Made by a program: the position numbers and the translations under genes. This document shows positions 52,001 through 60,387 of a DNA stretch of 64,000 nt, piece by piece. Source of the DNA: Chryseobacterium camelliae (lineage in GTDB: Bacteria > Bacteroidota > Bacteroidia > Flavobacteriales > Weeksellaceae); NCBI RefSeq assembly GCF_027920545.1, contig NZ_CP115859.1, forward strand, positions 930,001 to 994,000, read 5' to 3'. The number at the start of each line of letters is the position of its first letter. Positions within the stretch are counted from its first letter, which is position 1. The notes beneath the pieces are model-generated. The model worked only from the letters and a program-made list of their open reading frames with translations. It had not been told where the DNA came from and made no database searches.

Positions 52001-52894
52001 ATGTTTTTTAAAAAGATATTTTTACTCTTTTCCATCATCGTCTTCAACTTTTCATTCGCACAAAAAAAAAGAAAGGTCGACACAGTATATGTTTATGAAA
52101 AAGTAGTCGTTTATGACACTGTGTATGTAGAAAAATCAATACCGTTAAAATCTGCCAATCTGCAGCTCCCTTCTTTGGAAATCAAAGAAAAGGAAATCAC
52201 AGATTTGTCCCCAAAAAGTATTGATAAAAAAGAACTCGAAAAAAGAATAAAAAAGCTTTCAAACAAAAATTTCCGGTATGGAATTCAGGCCGGAATCGGT
52301 TTGAAAAATACAAATTGGACAGAAAACATATCGGAAAAAAAGCAGCAGTTCGGGGAGAATCTAGGAATATGGGTTTCAAGAAATGTTTTTACTCCTCAAT
52401 TATCGTTATTGCTTTCAGCAAATGTTTTTTATTGGCATTCCACCTTCGATCTTGATGCCAACAAAGAAGACACTGCTTTCAACGGATTTTACTTCACTCA
52501 AGACCGGCAGCCGCTGCTTTTTCAAAGATTTAATAATAAACATTTTGAATACGTTTTACAGCTAAAAGCACTCTATGAATGGAAAAAATTCCGTCCGTTT
52601 GTAGGATTTTTGGTCAATAAAAACACCTACAAAATGCAGTTTTTGGTTCCGGAAAATGCGGTTTTAAACAAACTGGACGACTTTAAAAGCGATCAGATCA
52701 ATTTCGGCTTTTCATTGGGCCTGCAATATCGAATTTTCAGCCGTTTCCTGATTGATTTGGAATATCAGCATTATAAAATCAACAATTTTACCCTAAAAAA
52801 CAAGTCGTTTGATTTTGACATTTTTAAGACTAATAATACCTTTGCAGAAAGCAAAATCAGTCTCGGAATTTCTTACCTTATTTCCAAGCCTTAA
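52001..52894 (+). CDS. outer-membrane beta-barrel protein paired with the sigma fusion
   Basis: A 297-residue protein with a signal peptide (1-20, ending FAQ). A repeated motif follows at once, VDTVYVYEKVVVYDTVYVEKS, then a Lys-rich linker and a barrel-like C-terminal ~200 residues of alternating strands (NFRYGIQAGIGLKN ... FGFSLGLQYRIFSRFLIDLEYQHYKI ... ISLGISYLIS). It lies 12 bp after the sigma-fusion gene. The shared motif suggests physical contact between this protein and the sigma protein's tail across the periplasm (inference). Function is unknown. Confidence 0.75.
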   Translation: MFFKKIFLLFSIIVFNFSFAQKKRKVDTVYVYEKVVVYDTVYVEKSIPLKSANLQLPSLEIKEKEITDLSPKSIDKKELEKRIKKLSNKNFRYGIQAGIGLKNTNWTENISEKKQQFGENLGIWVSRNVFTPQLSLLLSANVFYWHSTFDLDANKEDTAFNGFYFTQDRQPLLFQRFNNKHFEYVLQLKALYEWKKFRPFVGFLVNKNTYKMQFLVPENAVLNKLDDFKSDQINFGFSLGLQYRIFSRFLIDLEYQHYKINNFTLKNKSFDFDIFKTNNTFAESKISLGISYLISKP

Positions 52895-52916
52895 TTTTCC
52901 GAAAATCAGCATAATA

Positions 52917-53885
52917 ATGATCTATTTCAAATTTCCCTTCGACGAAAAACTGTATTCAACAGACGAAAATTCAAGTGAAAACAATATCAATTTTTATTCT
53001 TTTGATGGTTTAAGTCAAATTGATTTCAATGGGAAAATTATTGAAATAGATCCTGAAAAATTTAATCAGACAACTATTTCAAGCCAATCTTTAGCAGAAG
53101 ATAAAAACGCTTTTATTGCAGAAACTAAAGAGGAATATTTGAATACGCTGAACAGGGTCATTGAGGTTATCAAAAATAATCAGCTTCCCAAACTGGTCTA
53201 TTCCAGAAGAAAAATCTTCACCGATTTTAATCAAATTGACCTCAAAGAAAGCTTTAAAAATCTCTGCAGTGCTTATCCGAATGCTTTCAGATATATTTTT
53301 GTTGATAACGAAAATTCATGGATGGGTGCTTTCTCAGAAGTATTGGGAAAATTCAATAAAAAAACACATACTTTTGAAACGATGAGCCTTGCAGGGACAC
53401 TTCCTGTTTCAGAAAACTGGTCCGAAAAAGAAATTGAAGAGCAAAAACCGGTTTCCGGTTACATCAGAAATATTTTAAAGAACTATTCCGAAACTCTTGA
53501 AGAATCAGAAACCTATGATCATATTTCCGGGAATATCAAGCACCTCAGAACAGATTTTAAAATCAAAATACAACCGGAAGATTTAGATCAAATCATTCAG
53601 GAATTACACCCTACTCCTGCTGTTTGCGGGATCCCCAAAGAGTTTTGCAAAGAGAACATTCAGCAACTGGAAAAATTTCCACGCGAGTTATATGCAGGTT
53701 ATATCAAAATAGAAACTGAAGAAAGCATTCAGTATTTTGTGAATCTCCGTTGTTCCAAGCTTTATAAAAATGCGGTGCATCTTTTTGTAGGAGGCGGAAT
53801 TACCGCTCAGAGCAATCCTGAAAAAGAATGGATTGAAACGGAACTGAAATCTGAAGCGGTTTTGAAGAATCTGGTGTTTTCTTAA
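52917..53885 (+). CDS. menF: isochorismate synthase MenF-like protein
   Basis: A 322-residue chorismate-utilising enzyme likely to make isochorismate for menaquinone. The ATG at 52917 is chosen because the 36 codons in front belong to the preceding gene's reading region. Motifs are KLVYSRRKIF, the catalytic TMSLAGTLPV, LHPTPAVCGIPKEFC (Pro-Ala-Val-Cys-Gly) and ELYAGYIKIETEE, then the end VGGGITAQSNPEKEWIETELKS. This matches the isochorismate/anthranilate-synthase family. It is shorter than E. coli MenF, lacking part of the N-terminus. Confidence 0.92.
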   Translation: MIYFKFPFDEKLYSTDENSSENNINFYSFDGLSQIDFNGKIIEIDPEKFNQTTISSQSLAEDKNAFIAETKEEYLNTLNRVIEVIKNNQLPKLVYSRRKIFTDFNQIDLKESFKNLCSAYPNAFRYIFVDNENSWMGAFSEVLGKFNKKTHTFETMSLAGTLPVSENWSEKEIEEQKPVSGYIRNILKNYSETLEESETYDHISGNIKHLRTDFKIKIQPEDLDQIIQELHPTPAVCGIPKEFCKENIQQLEKFPRELYAGYIKIETEESIQYFVNLRCSKLYKNAVHLFVGGGITAQSNPEKEWIETELKSEAVLKNLVFS

Positions 53886-53935
53886 ATTCACATTTTCAGA
53901 ATGACAAGCTTACTATTTTAGCTGTAATGCAAAAT

Positions 53936-53966
53936 AAAAAACCTCCTTCAAAATTGAAAGAGGTTT
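53936..53966 (-). terminator. terminator after marC operon
   Basis: AAACCTC/GAGGTTT stem with an inner TTCA/TGAA (53939-53966; one C-A mismatch). On minus a T-run follows. Confidence 0.75.
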
Positions 53967-53991
53967 ATATTTGATACATAATTAAAAATAA

Positions 53992-54186
53992 TTATTTTCT
54001 TACTCCGATTTTACTCCAGGTATTCATTACAAAAAGCAATATTAAACCTATAACACCTGCCGCAATAGAAAATACGAACTTCAGATTGTCCTCAGATAAA
54101 AGATCTGTGTTAAAATCTATTGCATATACATTGATTCCGATAATGATAACGAAAACGACCAAAAATACTTTATAAAACTTCTGCAT
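53992..54186 (-). CDS. small membrane protein downstream of marC
   Basis: A 64-residue protein with two hydrophobic helices (about residues 5-23 and 38-57), separated by an acidic loop. No family is recognised. It lies 5 bp behind marC in the same direction, so is likely co-transcribed. Confidence 0.6.
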   Translation of the reverse strand: MQKFYKVFLVVFVIIIGINVYAIDFNTDLLSEDNLKFVFSIAAGVIGLILLFVMNTWSKIGVRK

Positions 54187-54191
54187 AATTT

Positions 54192-54794
54192 TTAAAAATT
54201 AATATAATTCTGCACCAACTGGGCAAAGTTTGCGGTAAATAATTTGATTGAAATTGCTAATAGAATAATTCCAAAAACCTTCTGTAAAATAGCTAATGTG
54301 GCTTCCCCCATTTTCTTTTCCAGCCAAGTCGCAGATTTCAGCACCAAATATACGAAAATTGTATTGAGAATGATTCCAAAAATGATATTAATATCATGAA
54401 ATTCAGCTTTTAAAGACAGTGTAGTCGTTAATGTTCCTGCACCGGCTACCAATGGAAAAGCAATCGGAACAATAGATGCTGATTTCGCTTCCGAAGTTTT
54501 ATTGATCTCAATTCCCAAGATCATTTCCAAAGCAATAATGAAAATTACAAATGCCCCTGCAATGGCAAAGGAATTGACATCTACCCCAATAAATTTCAGG
54601 ATCTTATTCCCTACAAAAAGGAAGACAAGCATAATTCCACCTGCTGTAAGGGATGCTTTCTTGGCTTCAATCTGACCGAATTTCTGCTGCAGACTTACCA
54701 CGATAGGAACAGAACCTATAATATCGATCACGGCAAAGAGCACCATAAAACAGGTAATAATCTCTTTAAAAGAAAAATGTTCAAATATTTCCAT
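54192..54794 (-). CDS. MarC family integral membrane protein
   Basis: A 200-residue protein with six hydrophobic segments. The motif FAVIDIIGSVPIVVSL near the start, and IVPIAFPLVAGAGTLTTTLSL in the middle, are typical of the MarC/UPF0056 family. Despite the name, no role in antibiotic resistance is established. It is followed closely by a small membrane-protein gene, and 44 bp separate it from batD. Confidence 0.9.
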   Translation of the reverse strand: MEIFEHFSFKEIITCFMVLFAVIDIIGSVPIVVSLQQKFGQIEAKKASLTAGGIMLVFLFVGNKILKFIGVDVNSFAIAGAFVIFIIALEMILGIEINKTSEAKSASIVPIAFPLVAGAGTLTTTLSLKAEFHDINIIFGIILNTIFVYLVLKSATWLEKKMGEATLAILQKVFGIILLAISIKLFTANFAQLVQNYINF

Positions 54795-54838
54795 TATATT
54801 GCAATTAAGAATTTCGCAAAAATATGAAAAATAATTAA

Positions 54839-56581
54839 TTATTTGCTAATACGAGAATATAAATTAACAATTGTATTGAAGAGTTCATCAATTCCCTCCT
54901 CAGATTTTACCGGAGTATATTTTTCCATCTGGATTTTCTGAACCAGATTTCTATATTCCTCTGCAATATGAGATCCCTTGTAATTCTCCAAAAACTGATT
55001 AAAATCCTTTGATGAACTTTGAAAATATTGGTTCCTTACTTCAGAATCCAGCTCTTCTACCGTTTCAAAAAATTTAGCATGCTCATTATTTTCTTTCAGA
55101 TTTTTTAAATAATTAAAATAATCCGTAATATCCGTTTTCAGTGTAGCTTTGATTTCCTTTTCGGTTTCTGCAACTGAACCTAAAGAATTGGGAGATACCG
55201 TTTTTTTAACCAAAGAACGTTTTTTTTGCCAATTTCTGAATACAAGATAAGTGATTACTAAACTTAACAGAATTGCGATATTCACAAACAGCACATTCCA
55301 GTTAAACTTGTTTTTTTCTTTTACTTTAAACGAAGTTGTTTTTAAAACCGGAGTATTTACGGTTTCCAAGAAATTATTCGTGTATTCGTTTACCTTTTCT
55401 ACCGTTGTACGGGATTCTAATACCTGTTCATGGGAAAATGCATGTATGCTTAACTTCTCTGCAGGAACATCGATATATTCTTTTTGTTCAGGATCAAAAA
55501 ATGAAAAATCTTCAGTTTTAATTACAATTTCTCCTCGTTTTTTCGGAACGACAATGTAATTCGCAAAAATTTCACCTTTCATTCCTGCTTTTCCGGGATA
55601 AACTTTTGAAGTAATTTTTGGAGTGAAAAACTCATAATCCGGAGAAGCTTCAATACCGGGAAGTTTCATATCAGTAATATTACCTTCTCCCGAAACTTTT
55701 ACCACAACATGTATCGGTTTCTCTATTTCAGCTTTTTCTTTGGTCTCGCAATACACATCTACCTTAAAGTTCCCGACAGCATTTTTAAAGCTTTCGGGAG
55801 ATCCTTCCGGAAGTTTTTTAACATTAAGCTTTACTTTATTGGAAAGTATTTTATTTTTATGGGCAAGAGTGTTTACAGAAGCTGAAACAGCGGGTACTTC
55901 TACATATCCTGCTTCATTCGGGAAAACCATAAAGACCGCAACCACCTGTGAAGCCATATTTCCCCCCATATCCGAAGGATCAATTTCTGATTTTCTGAAA
56001 TGTACAGGATGTACATTAATGTTTTCTTGCTGAGGAAGCTGTATACTCCTAACCTTTCTTAAGTTATCTATATTTCTGGAATATACTTTTAATACCGCAA
56101 TGGTCGGCTGATCTTGATAGATCTCTCTATCTTCAATTTCCATGTTCAGATAAACTTCATTTAACGCCGTATTTTGCGCCGGAGTTTTCTTTATGACATC
56201 TTTGACTATAATCTCAAAAGGTTCTGTCTTATAAATTTTATTACTGACCGTAACGAGAACCGAACCGATTTTAATTTTCCCTTTCTTTTTAGGTTCAAGC
56301 GCCAATCTTGTAATTTTCTCGGTAATTACGGTATTGGTAACAGGATCCATAAAGCTGTTAGTCACTGAACCGCTTCCTATTAAGTTGAATTGAGAAAGAT
56401 CCGGTAACTGAAATTTGGTCTGTTGTAATAAATCTCCTCCGTTAAGTTCTAAGCTAATGGTAAGGTTTACAATTTCTCTCCCGTTATACTCAGCTTTATC
56501 CGGCTCCAGAGAAAGATTTACCTGTCCATAAGAAATTATGGAAACAAACAGGAGTAATATGTAGATAAGCTTTTGCTTCAT
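54839..56581 (-). CDS. batD: BatD (oxygen-tolerance family) protein
   Basis: A 580-residue envelope protein with a signal peptide (residues 1-20), a large beta-sandwich region (repeated Ig-like strands, VNLSLEPDKAEYNGREIVNLTISLELNGG onward), a membrane helix at about residue 430 (VLFVNIAILLSLVITYLVF) and a cytoplasmic helical end. This is the BatD architecture. The ATG at 56581 overlaps the stop of the upstream TPR gene (TGATG). BatD acts with the other Bat proteins in envelope stress or oxygen tolerance. Confidence 0.88.
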   Translation of the reverse strand: MKQKLIYILLLFVSIISYGQVNLSLEPDKAEYNGREIVNLTISLELNGGDLLQQTKFQLPDLSQFNLIGSGSVTNSFMDPVTNTVITEKITRLALEPKKKGKIKIGSVLVTVSNKIYKTEPFEIIVKDVIKKTPAQNTALNEVYLNMEIEDREIYQDQPTIAVLKVYSRNIDNLRKVRSIQLPQQENINVHPVHFRKSEIDPSDMGGNMASQVVAVFMVFPNEAGYVEVPAVSASVNTLAHKNKILSNKVKLNVKKLPEGSPESFKNAVGNFKVDVYCETKEKAEIEKPIHVVVKVSGEGNITDMKLPGIEASPDYEFFTPKITSKVYPGKAGMKGEIFANYIVVPKKRGEIVIKTEDFSFFDPEQKEYIDVPAEKLSIHAFSHEQVLESRTTVEKVNEYTNNFLETVNTPVLKTTSFKVKEKNKFNWNVLFVNIAILLSLVITYLVFRNWQKKRSLVKKTVSPNSLGSVAETEKEIKATLKTDITDYFNYLKNLKENNEHAKFFETVEELDSEVRNQYFQSSSKDFNQFLENYKGSHIAEEYRNLVQKIQMEKYTPVKSEEGIDELFNTIVNLYSRISK

Positions 56582-57315
56582 CACCAATCTTTCTCGTTGC
56601 TTTGCGGCATCGAATAAGAATTCTTATTTAAAATTCTTCTGGCGGTTTCTTTTTCTTTTTCGCTTACTTTGTTTAATATGGCATTTTCAAGATCTTTTGG
56701 AATTTTGCCCTCACGATTCTGGTTTTGATCAGGGTCGTTCCCTTCTCCTTTATTTTGCTGGCCTTTTCCTTGATCCTGTTTTTGATCTTTAGGATTTCCT
56801 TTTTGATCATCATTTTGTTTTTGGTTGTCACCGCCACCGTCTTTGCCTTTATTCTGCTGGTTTTTCTTTTGTTGGTTTTCTTTTTCCTTCAGTTTGGCAA
56901 TTTCAAAATTCTTTCTGGTTGCTTCACTTTTAGGATTCTGCTTTAGGGATTGCTTATAATAGTCAGCTGCTTTTTCAGGCTGATTCATCTGCATATAAGT
57001 ATTCCCTAAATTATGAAGAGCTGCCGCTTTATCCGGAAGAGTCTGAGAAAGCGACTGGGCTTTTTCAAATTCTGCTTTTGCCTCTTCATATTTTTTGCTT
57101 TTATACAATGCATTCCCCATATTATAATGAGCCGTAAAGTCTTTTTTGTTTTGCTTTACCGCTTCCATATATTTAGAAGACGCACCGTCATAGTTTTTAT
57201 CGTCAAATTTTCGATTGCCTTCATACACCAACGTCCTATAGCTTTCCTGCCCGAATAAACAGCCTGAAAACATAAAAGCAAATATAAACGATAAAAAAAT
57301 GACTTTAGTATTCAT
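56581..57315 (-). CDS. TPR protein of the Bat cluster
   Basis: A 244-residue protein with a signal sequence (lipobox-like, Cys19) and three TPR units at about 35-135 (YEGNRKFDDKNYDGASSKYMEAVK, TAHYNMGNALYKSKKYEEAKAEFEKA, ALHNLGNTYMQMNQPEKAADYYKQSL). A low-complexity Gln/Lys/Asn/Gly tract follows (about 150-205), common in this BatC/BatE-like protein. The ATG at 57315 is used because the longer TTG start lies at the -7 box. It is translationally coupled to batD. Confidence 0.82.
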   Translation of the reverse strand: MNTKVIFLSFIFAFMFSGCLFGQESYRTLVYEGNRKFDDKNYDGASSKYMEAVKQNKKDFTAHYNMGNALYKSKKYEEAKAEFEKAQSLSQTLPDKAAALHNLGNTYMQMNQPEKAADYYKQSLKQNPKSEATRKNFEIAKLKEKENQQKKNQQNKGKDGGGDNQKQNDDQKGNPKDQKQDQGKGQQNKGEGNDPDQNQNREGKIPKDLENAILNKVSEKEKETARRILNKNSYSMPQSNEKDW

Positions 57316-57321
57316 CCAATG

Positions 57322-57329
57322 CAAAATTA
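57322..57329 (-). promoter_or_regulatory. -7 box abutting TPR gene start
   Basis: TAATTTTG on minus, 6 nt before the ATG at 57315; suggests a leaderless or short-leader mRNA inside the Bat cluster. Confidence 0.45.
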
Positions 57330-57414
57330 TTCCTTTATATGTTAATAAACAGATTCAAATTTGTTAAAATTCGGTTAAAGTATGCTGTAAAATCCTGAAA
57401 CACAATAGTGAAAA

Positions 57415-58422
57415 TTAAACATTAAAATCTCTTTTCGGATTAAATACATAAATTAAAAAGAAAAATAAAATTGAAAAAACCAAGAAATACTGATAATAAT
57501 GATTAGCATTTTGGGATTTCACCGTAGCCTCCGAAGAGAACGATTTTTTACTCAGAATGTCAATTATTTTATCCGGAGTTTCATTGATATTATTTCCGTC
57601 GATATAATCTCCTCCCGTGGATTGTGCTATTTTATGTAACGCTTCTGTCTGTCGTTTAGAGATTACCGTTTCTCCGTTCACATCAGTCTTATATCCCATC
57701 AACTGCCCATAAGAATATTCAGGAACGGGAGCTCCTTCTTCTGTTCCGATTCCTACAGTTGTTACTACAATTCCTTCTTTGTTGGCCAATCGTATCGCTG
57801 CTGCATCATTTCCTTCATTATCTTCTCCATCGCTCAGCAGAATCACTTTTCGGGCTCCTTTATTTACATTCTTAAACTTTTCTGCAGCAGTTTCCATCGC
57901 TTTTAAAAAGTCGGTTCCCTGAACCTGCATAGAACTGGTTTCGATACCGTTAATATAAGTTTCCGCAGAAGAATAATCAGTCGTCAAAGGCATAATAGAA
58001 GTTGCTTCACCGGCAAAGATCACCACTCCCACTTTATCGCTTTTCATCTTCTGCATCGTGTTGATCATCACATTTTTAGCTTCCATTAAACGATTCGGTT
58101 CAACATCTTCCGCATTCATTGAATTGGAAACGTCCAGCATAAAGATTACATTATTGAGCTTTTGCTTGGTCTGAACTTCGTTAGAACCACTCAGAAGATC
58201 TATAATCGAAAAGATCAGAAACAAAGTTCCCAAAAGATATAATGCGGGGAAAAATTTTGTAAACCCCGAACTTTTTTCAAAAAGCTGCTCATGAAACTGA
58301 TGTTCTGCAAATGCCTCTCTCTTTTTCTTTTTCCATTTCAAAAAACGGATCAGCAATACTGCTAGAAACGGCAATAGCAACAGCAACAACAAATACCAGT
58401 AATTTCCTAAATACCAATCCAT
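57415..58422 (-). CDS. batB: VWA-domain protein BatB
   Basis: A 335-residue inner-membrane protein with helices near residues 5-25 and 52-72, a von Willebrand factor A domain with the metal site DVSNS (MLDVSNSMNAED) and a C-terminal helix (FLVFSILFFFLIYVF). In the Bat module it pairs with BatA. Its start overlaps the batA stop by one base. The gene lies 99 bp upstream of the TPR gene. Confidence 0.9.
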   Translation of the reverse strand: MDWYLGNYWYLLLLLLLPFLAVLLIRFLKWKKKKREAFAEHQFHEQLFEKSSGFTKFFPALYLLGTLFLIFSIIDLLSGSNEVQTKQKLNNVIFMLDVSNSMNAEDVEPNRLMEAKNVMINTMQKMKSDKVGVVIFAGEATSIMPLTTDYSSAETYINGIETSSMQVQGTDFLKAMETAAEKFKNVNKGARKVILLSDGEDNEGNDAAAIRLANKEGIVVTTVGIGTEEGAPVPEYSYGQLMGYKTDVNGETVISKRQTEALHKIAQSTGGDYIDGNNINETPDKIIDILSKKSFSSEATVKSQNANHYYQYFLVFSILFFFLIYVFNPKRDFNV

Positions 58423-59414
58423 CAGCTTAAAAATTTATAAAATACCCATCTCAGCAAAGCATCAAAAACAAGCATTCCTAATGCAATCCAAAGAAAAAAC
58501 TTAAAATATTCTTCGTAATTGTATAATTTAGAAACCTTGATGTCTGATTTCTCCAGTTGATTAATCTCCTCATACACTTCTTCCAAACTGCTGTTTGAGG
58601 TTGCCCTGAAATATTTACCTCCTGTCATTTGTGCGACATCTCTCAATACAGGCTCATCAATTTTAACTTCCGTTTCGGTAAAAACCAAATCTCCAAAAAT
58701 ATCGGTTTGTGTAGGCATTAAGGCATAACCATTGGTTCCGATCCCGATAGAATATACTTTTATATTATTGTTTTTAGCCAGTTCAGCGGCAATTTGAGGC
58801 GGCATCGCATTTTCGATGGTATTTACTCCATCTGTCATTAAAATAATGATCTTACTCTTTGCCTTGCTGTTTTTAAGGTGATTTACCGCAACAGACAATC
58901 CTTCTCCGATCGCAGTTCCCGGTTGAAGCTCCATCGGATTTAGATTTTTCAGCTCATCAATAACGACCTGATGATCGGAAGTTACGGGTACTTTTGTAAA
59001 AGCCTCTCCGGAATACGCAACCAAACCAATTCTATCATTCGGGCGCTTTTCAACAAATTTAACCGCAATATCCTTTAAAGCCGTTAAACGATCCGGCGTT
59101 AAATCTTTTGCGAGCATACTCAACGAAACATCCACCGAAAGCATAATATCAATCCCTTTTGTATCGTCTCTGTCCTGGGAAATGGTAAAAGTTCTGGGTC
59201 TTGCCATCGCAATAATCAAAGCCGAAAGAATAATATACTTTGATATTTTCAGCAAAAAGAGAACCGGCAGAATACCGCTGTTGCTGCCCATATTTTTAAC
59301 CGTAGGCACTTTAATTCCTTTTCTTTTCTGCTTACTGATATCTTTAAATAAAAGAGGAATAAACAATAAGAAAAGAAGCAAAAACCACGGACTATACAAT
59401 TCAAAATCAAGCAT
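58422..59414 (-). CDS. batA: VWA-domain protein BatA
   Basis: A 330-residue inner-membrane protein with an N-terminal helix pair, a von Willebrand factor A domain with metal site DVSLS (SVDVSLSMLAKD) and a C-terminal helix. The TDGVNTIENAMPP segment also belongs to the VWA fold. It overlaps the preceding membrane-protein gene by 8 bp and batB by one base, a compact operon. Confidence 0.9.
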   Translation of the reverse strand: MLDFELYSPWFLLLFLLFIPLLFKDISKQKRKGIKVPTVKNMGSNSGILPVLFLLKISKYIILSALIIAMARPRTFTISQDRDDTKGIDIMLSVDVSLSMLAKDLTPDRLTALKDIAVKFVEKRPNDRIGLVAYSGEAFTKVPVTSDHQVVIDELKNLNPMELQPGTAIGEGLSVAVNHLKNSKAKSKIIILMTDGVNTIENAMPPQIAAELAKNNNIKVYSIGIGTNGYALMPTQTDIFGDLVFTETEVKIDEPVLRDVAQMTGGKYFRATSNSSLEEVYEEINQLEKSDIKVSKLYNYEEYFKFFLWIALGMLVFDALLRWVFYKFLS

Positions 59415-60303
59415 CCTTTCTCAAGTTTTCAAATTCCAAATCTTTTGATGATCGTTTCACAAACTCTCTGATGTCTGTAAAGTCTTTTTCCATAGCTTCT
59501 TTATCCGGAAAAGTTTTGGCAAACTTCACCAGATCTCCGCGTAAAAACACTTCTTCCACTACTTTTTCATTTTCCTGAGAAATGGTATTGTTTTTTTTCA
59601 TCAAATCAATTAAATCATCCGTTAACAATACATCTGCCGGCAAATGGTATTGTCTGGAAATAAATTTTCTGGAAATATCAATTAATTCAACATAAAACGA
59701 ACGGTAATCTCCACTTTCCACATATTTTTTCTTTTTCAGTGAATCCAGCTCCTTCAAGGTCTGATTCGTTGCAACAACAGGTGAATTTTTAGCCTTTCTG
59801 CCCCATTTAACAAACATGATGATTGCAATGATTAAGGCAATCACCGATAAAGCTGCCAAAATATACCATTTATAGAGCTCCCAATAATCTTTTACTTCCA
59901 GCTTTACCTCTTTATTGTTCATGATATCATTAATCTGATCGCCTTTTTGGGCCGTATTAATGACATCAAGCTCGTAAGGAATTGTTTTTAAAACCTTCCC
60001 TCCTACTTTAAATTCCAGTTCGGGAATCGTAAATTTCCCTTCTTCATACACCGCAAATTCAATTCTCCTGTAATAGATCTCAGGATTTTGTGCAATACTG
60101 TCTTTTATTTCTTCAAAATGGAAAGGCAACAACTCATTTTCAGCAGCCGCAGAAACCTTTTCGTTGTGTAAATTATTAATGGTAATAACGATATGATTCA
60201 CTTCTCCCAAAGCAATGGTTTTCTTCTCAATACTGGAAGAAAGTATCTGTGAAAAAGCATTCGCACAGATCAAAAAGCAAAATATAAATAGTAGTTTTTT
60301 CAA
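59407..60303 (-). CDS. Bat-cluster membrane protein
   Basis: A 298-residue protein with a signal peptide (residues 1-19, AFSQ), an extracytoplasmic beta region (about 20-135), one membrane helix (about 150-168, YILAALSVIALIIAIIMFV) and a cytoplasmic helical end. This layout is like a short BatD-type protein found between DUF58 and BatA genes in Bacteroidota. The exact family name is not certain. It overlaps batA by 8 bp. Confidence 0.75.
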   Translation of the reverse strand: MKKLLFIFCFLICANAFSQILSSSIEKKTIALGEVNHIVITINNLHNEKVSAAAENELLPFHFEEIKDSIAQNPEIYYRRIEFAVYEEGKFTIPELEFKVGGKVLKTIPYELDVINTAQKGDQINDIMNNKEVKLEVKDYWELYKWYILAALSVIALIIAIIMFVKWGRKAKNSPVVATNQTLKELDSLKKKKYVESGDYRSFYVELIDISRKFISRQYHLPADVLLTDDLIDLMKKNNTISQENEKVVEEVFLRGDLVKFAKTFPDKEAMEKDFTDIREFVKRSSKDLEFENLRKDA

Positions 60304-60387
60304 TTTTTTAAATAATCGTTCAAAGTTTAATGTTCAAAATTTAAAGTTTACACTCATTTCTAACCTCTAAATTCTAACTTCTGTTTT
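60304..60387. repeat. AAAGTTTAATGTTCAAA-type spacer repeat (copy 1)
   Basis: Contains TTCAAAGTTTAATGTTCAAA followed by TTTAAAGTTTA, related to the spacer sequence at 61256-61358. It separates the DUF58 gene from the rest of the Bat cluster. Confidence 0.5.

Noticed and set aside
52809..52916. 36-codon N-terminal extension of menF
   Set aside because: It overlaps the end of the outer-membrane protein gene in another frame and has no family match; MenF similarity begins at the ATG 52917.
56725..56946. Very hydrophobic 73-codon frame opposite the TPR gene
   Set aside because: It is the complement of the low-complexity Gln/Lys tract of the TPR protein, which reads as Leu/Phe on the other strand.
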